The position numbers and the translations under genes were made by a program. A stretch of DNA of 64,000 nt from Petrolisthes cinctipes (lineage: Eukaryota; Arthropoda; Malacostraca; Decapoda; Porcellanidae). The stretch is from assembly GCA_033782935.1 (NCBI GenBank), contig JAWQEG010000491.1:372001-436000 (forward strand), in the 5' to 3' direction. The first letter of the stretch is position 1; each line of letters begins with the position of its first letter. The notes under the pieces were generated by a model, which saw only the letters and a program-made list of their open reading frames with translations, ran no database searches and had not been told where the DNA came from. Shown piece by piece: positions 58,701 through 64,000 of this stretch.

Positions 58701-61700
58701 GATGCATGCACACATCGACTTTTGGGCACCTAAAATATCGATTTTGAGCATGTTTTGGGTCTGTATCTGAGTAGGCATGTACAGATCACTTCTGGGACCC
58801 CAAAATATAGAATTTTCGGGTGTTTGGAGCCTGAATTTGAGATATAAACGGGTACAGAAGCATCCACATATCGACTTTTGGGCACCTAAAAGATCGATTT
58901 TTAGTATGTTTTGGGCCTGTATATTGAAAATACTCTAACAGTTCGCTTCTGGGACCCCAAAATATCGAATTTTCGGGTGTTTTGGGCCTGAATTTGAGAT
59001 ATCGACTTTGGGCACCTAAAATTTCTATTTTTAGCATGTTTTGGGCCTATATTTTGAAAATATTCTAGCACTGAGTAGGCATGTACAGATCGCTTCTGGG
59101 ACCTCAAAATATCGAATTTTCGGGTGTTTTTGGCCTGAATTTCAGATATCGACTTTAGGCACCAAAAATATCGATGTTTTAGCATGCTTTGGGCCTATAT
59201 TTTGAAAATATTCTATCAATGAGTAGGCATGTTCAGATCGCTTCTGGGACCCCAAAATATCGAATTTTTGGGTGTTTTGAGCCTGAATTTAAGATATAAA
59301 CGGGTACAGAAAATGCATGCACATATTGACTTTGGGCACCTAAAATATCGATTTTCAGCATGTTTTGGGCTTGTATTTCGAAAATACTCTAACACGGAGT
59401 AGGCATGTACAGATCGCTTCTGGGACCCAAAAATATCGAATTTTCGGGTGTTATGAGTCTGAATTTGAGATATAAACTTGTACTGAAGATGCATGCACAT
59501 ATCAACTTTTGGGCACCTAAAATATCGATTTTGAGCATGTTTTGGGCCTTTATCTGAGTAGGCATGTACAGATCGCTTCTTGGACTCCAAAATATCGAAT
59601 TTTCGGATGTTTTGCGCCTGAATTTGAGATATCGACTTTGGGCACCTAAAATATCGATTTTTAGCATGTTTTCGGTCTGTATTTTGAAAAAACTCTAACA
59701 CGGAGTAGGCATGTACAGATCGCTTCTGGGACCACAAAATATCGAATTTTCGGGTGTTTTGGCCCTGAATTTGAGATATCGACTTTGGGCACCTAAAATA
59801 TCGATTTTTAGCATGTTTTGAGCCTATATTTTAAAAACATACTAGCACAGAGTAGGCATGTACAGATCGCTTCTGGGACCCAAAAATATCGAATTTTCGG
59901 GTGTTTTGAGGTTGAATTTGAGATATAAACGAGTGCAGAAGATGCATACACATATTACCTTTGGGCACCTAAAATATCGATTTTCAACATGTTTTGGGCC
60001 TATATCTGAGTAGGCATGTACAGATAGCTTCTGGGACTCCAAAATATCGAATTTTCGGGTGTTTGGAGCCTGAATTTGAGATATAAACGGGTACAGAAGA
60101 TGCATGCACATATCGACTTTTGGGCACCTAAAATATCGATTTTCTGTATGTTTTGGGCCTGTATTTTGAAAATGCTCTAACACGGAGTAGGTATGTACAG
60201 ATCGCTTCTGGGACCCCAAAATATCGAATTTTCGGGTGTTTTGGGCCTGAATTTCAGATATTGACTTTGGGCACCTAAAATATCGATTTTTAGCATGTTT
60301 TGGGCCTATATTTTGAAAATATTCTAGCACTGAGTAGGCATGTACAGATCGCTTCTGGGACCCCAAAATATCAAATTTTCGGGTGTTTTTAGCCTGAATT
60401 TGAGATATAAACGGGTACAGAAAATGCATGCACATATTGACTTTGGGCACCTAAAATATCGATTTTCAGCATGTTTTGGGCCTGTATTTTGAAAATACTC
60501 TAACACGGAGTAGGCATGTACAGATCGCTTCTGGGTCCCAAAAATATAGAATTTTCCGGTGTTTTGAGCCTGAATTTGAGATATGAACAGGTACTGAAGA
60601 TGCATGCACATATCGACTTTTGGGCACTTAAAATATCGATTTTGAGCATGTTTTGGGTCTGTATCTTGAAAACATTCTAACACGGAGTAGGCATTTACAG
60701 ATCGCTTCTGGCACCCCAAAATATCGAATTTTCGGGTGTTTGGATCTTTAATTTGAGATATAAACGGGTACAGAAGATGCATGCACATATCGACTTTTGG
60801 ACACCTAAAATATCGATATTCTGTATGTTTTGGGCCTGTATTTTGAAAATACTCTAACACAGAGTAGGCATGTACAGATCGCTTCTGGGATTACAAAATA
60901 TCGAATTTTCGGGTGTTTTGGGCCTGAATTTGAGATATCGACTTTGGGCACCTAAAATATCGATTTTTAGCATGTTTTGGGCCTATATATTGAAAATATT
61001 CTAGCACTGATTAGTCATGTACAGATCGCTTCTGGGACCCCAAAATATCGAATTTTCGGGTGTTTTGATGCCTGAATTTGAGATATAAACGGGTACAGAA
61101 GCATCCACATATCGACTTTTGGGCACCTAAAAGATAGATTTTCAGTATGTTTTGGGCCTGTATATTGAAAATTCTCTGACAGATCGCTTCTGGGACCCCA
61201 AAATATCGAATTTTCGGGTGTTTTGGGTCTGAATTTAAGATATCGACTTTGAGCACCTAAAATATCGATTTTTAGCATGTTTTGGGCCTATATTTTAAAA
61301 ATATTCTAGAACTGAGTAGGCATGTACAGATCACTTTTGAGACCCCAAAATATCGAATTTTCGGGTGTTTTGAGCCTGAAATTGAGATATAAACGGGTAC
61401 AGAAGATGCATGCACATATCGACTTTTGGGCACCTAAAATATCGATTTTGAGCATGTTTTGGGTCTGTATCTGAGTAGGCATGTACAGATCACTTCTGGG
61501 ACCCCAAAATATAGAATTTTCGGGTGTTTGGAGCCTGAATTTGAGATATAAACGGGTACAGAAGCATCCACATATCGACTTTTGGGCACCTAAAAGATCG
61601 ATTTTCAGTATGTTTTGGGCCTGTATATTGAAAATACTCTAACAGATCGCTTCTGGGACCCCAAAATATCGAATTTTCGGGTGTTTTGGGCCTGAATTTG

Positions 61701-64000
61701 AGATATCGACTTTGGGCACCTAAAATATCGATTTTTAGCATGTATTGGGCCTATATTTTGAAAATATTCTAGCACTGAGTAGGCATGTACAGATCGCTTC
61801 TGGGACCCCAAAATATCGAATTTTCGGGTGTTTTGGGCCTGAATTTCAGATATCGACTTTAGGCACCTAAAATATCGATTTTTAGCATGTTTTGGGCCTA
61901 TATTTTGAAAATATTCTAGCAATGAGTAGGCATGTACAGATTGCTTCTGGGACCCAAAAATACCGAATTTTCGTGTGTTTTGAGCCTGAATTTGAGAGAT
62001 AAACGGGTACAGAAGATGCATGCACACATCGACTTTGGACACTTATAATATCGATTTTTAGCATGTTTTAAGCCTATATTTTGAAAACATTCTAGCACTG
62101 ACTAGGCATGTGCAGATCGCTTCTGGGACCCAAAAATATCGAATTTTCGGGTGTTTTGAGGTTGAATTTGAGATATAAACGAGTGCAAAAGATGCATACA
62201 CATATTAACTTTGGGCACCTAAAATATCGATTTTCAGCATGTTTTTGGCCTGTATCTGAGTAGGCATGTACAGTTCGCTTCTGGGACCCCAAAATATCGA
62301 ATTTTCGAGTGTTTCGGGCCTGAATTTGATATATCGACTTTGGGCACCTAAAATATCGATTTTCAGAATGTTTTGGGCCTGTATTTTGAAAATACTCTAA
62401 CACGGAGTATGCAAGTACAGATCGCTTCTGGGACTCCAAAATATCGAATTTTTGGGTGTTTGGAGCCTGAATTTGAGATATAAACGGGTACAGAAGATGC
62501 ATGGACATATCGACTTTTGGGCACCTAAAATATCGATTTTGAGCATGTTTTGGGTCTGTATCTGAGTAGGCATGTACAGATCACTTCTTGGACCCCAACA
62601 TATAGAATTTTCGGGTGTTTGGAGCCTGAATTTGAGATATAAACGGGTACATAAGCATCCACATATCGACTTTTGGGCACCTAAAATATCGATTTTCAGC
62701 ATGTTTTGGGCCTGTATCTGAGTAGGCATGTACAGATCGCTTCTGGGCCCAAAAATTTCGAATTTTCGGGTGTTTGGAGCCTGAATTTGAGATATAAACG
62801 TGTACAGAAGATGCATGCACATATCGACTTTTGGGCACCTAAAATATCGATTTTGAGCATGTTCTTGGTCTGTATCTTGAAAACATTCTAACTAGGAGTA
62901 GGCATATACAGATCGCTTCTGGGACCCAAAAATATCGAATTTTAAGGTTTTTTGGGCTTGAATTTGAGATATCGACTTTGGGCACCTAAAATATCGATTT
63001 TCAGCATGTTTTGGGCCTGTAGCTGAGAAGGCCTGTACAGATCGTTTCTGGGACCCCAAAAAATCGAATTTTCGGGTTTTGGAGCCTGAATTTGAGATAT
63101 AAACGGGTACAGAAGATGCAGGCACATATCGACTTCCGGCACCTAAAATATCGAATTTCTGTATGTTTTGGGCCTGTATATTGAAAATACTATAACACGG
63201 AGTAGGCATGTACAGATCGCTTCTGGGACCCTAAAATATCGAATTTGCGGGTGTTTTGGGCCTGAATTTGATATATCTACTTTGGGCACCTATAATATCG
63301 ATTTTTAGCATGTTTTGGGCCTATATTTTAAAAATATTCTAGCACTGAGTAGGCATGTACAGATCGCTTCTGGGACCCAAAAATACCGAATTTTCGGGTG
63401 TTTTGAGCCTGAATTTGAGATATAAACGGGTACAGAAGATGCATGCACATATCGACTTTGGACACTTAAAATATCGATTTTTAGCATGTTTTGAGCCTAT
63501 ATTATGAAAACATTCTAGCACTGAGTATTCATGTACAGATCGCTTCTGGGACCCCAAAATATCGAATTTTCGGGTGTTTTGAGGTTGAATTTGTGATATA
63601 AACGGGTGCAGAAGATGCATACACATATTGACTTTGTGCACCTAAAATATCGATTTTCAGCATGTTTTGGGCCTGTATCTGAGTAGGCATGTACAGATCG
63701 CTTCTGGGACCCCAGAATATCGAATTTTCGGGTGTTTGGAGCCTGAATTTGAGATATAAACGGGTACAGAAGATGCATGCACATATCGACTTTTGGGCAC
63801 CTAAAAATATCGATTTTTTGTATGTTTTGGGCCTGTATATTGAAAATACTCTAACACGGAGTAGGCATGTACAGATCGCTTCTGGGACCCTAAAATATCG
63901 AATTTTCGTGTGTTTTGGGCCTGAATTTGATATATCGACTTTGGGCACCTAAAATATCGATTTTCAGAATGTTTTGGGCCTGTATTTTGAAAATACTCTA
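55758..64000. repeat. complex satellite, continues past the window
   Basis: Same satellite as 47224-54172. Includes large internal duplications: see the 1158-bp higher-order repeat at 55806-58300 and the 2704-bp offset between 58307-59037 and 61011-61741. Runs to the window edge. Confidence 0.97.
55806..58300. repeat. higher-order repeat of about 1158 bp
   Basis: Segments at 55806, 56964 and 58121 begin the same way (CTGAGTAGGCATGTAC, then CTGGGACTCAAAAATATCG) and several monomer variants recur at offsets of 1157-1158 bp (for example 55982/57140, 56323/57481 and 56641/57799). Two full copies and the start of a third are present; the third then skips to a later monomer. Confidence 0.88.

Noticed and set aside
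47224..64000. Dozens of minus-strand open frames (up to 202 residues, repeated words like SICACIFCTRLYLKF)
   Set aside because: They follow the satellite period; basic monomer and several variants have lengths divisible by three and lack stops in one frame. No independent coding evidence.
47224..64000. CRISPR-like regular repeats
   Set aside because: No constant repeat separated by unique spacers; the whole unit is repeated, and the genome is eukaryotic.

Overview
This is a transposon- and satellite-dominated stretch of a eukaryotic, animal nuclear genome. The mix of elements (PHD-finger CR1/L2-like LINEs, RNase H-bearing I/Nimb-like LINEs, hAT, piggyBac, PIF/Harbinger and Mutator-like DNA transposons, long ATT and AG microsatellites, AT-rich spacers) suggests an arthropod, most likely a decapod crustacean. 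That assignment is inference; nothing here is species-diagnostic. I see no rRNA, tRNA, CRISPR or bacterial-type operon. The only hint of a non-transposon gene is three phase-compatible candidate exons at 35.3-36.6 kb.

Layout. 0-2.2 kb: two minisatellites and an ATT microsatellite. 2.3-3.8 kb: a LINE endonuclease fragment and a decayed P-element/THAP9-like transposase piece with a small palindromic TA-flanked MITE inside. 4.2-9.65 kb (minus): a decayed Ty3/gypsy-type element whose integrase lies upstream of reverse transcriptase (Gmr1-like order), split by a 701-bp MITE. 10.8-14.4 kb (plus): a decayed LINE. 14.7-15.8 kb: a CT-rich minisatellite. 15.85-19.9 kb (minus): a fairly young CR1-group LINE with a PHD finger. 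20.6-21.0 kb: a hAT C-terminal exon.

21.9-28.7 kb is a nest: a piggyBac-type MITE (21950-22554) beside a decayed hAT transposase, itself split by a 4167-bp element (22919-27085) with a Mutator-like DDE transposase, 21-bp subterminal repeats and only a TA target duplication. 30.2-34.35 kb is a second nest: a DNA element encoding a FEN/XPG-like nuclease, bounded by inverted termini with about 145-bp subterminal repeats, whose left terminus is split by a 602-bp foldback element flanked by CCGG. 38.3-40.5 kb holds a two-exon HARBI1-like transposase with no internal stop, the best-preserved gene here. 41.2-41.9 kb is a gag/protease scrap, joined to an I/Nimb-type LINE (41.9-46.8 kb, minus) with an ORF1 fragment and an ORF2 broken by only three stop codons.

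From about 47.2 kb to the window end there is an unbroken complex satellite (basic monomer about 147 bp, variants about 120-175 bp, made of two related half-units) with higher-order repeats, including one of about 1158 bp. A 701-bp MITE with TAA target duplications sits in it twice, 881 bp apart, because it was carried along in a recent satellite duplication. Most long open frames in the satellite and minisatellites are read-through artefacts of repeat periods divisible by three.
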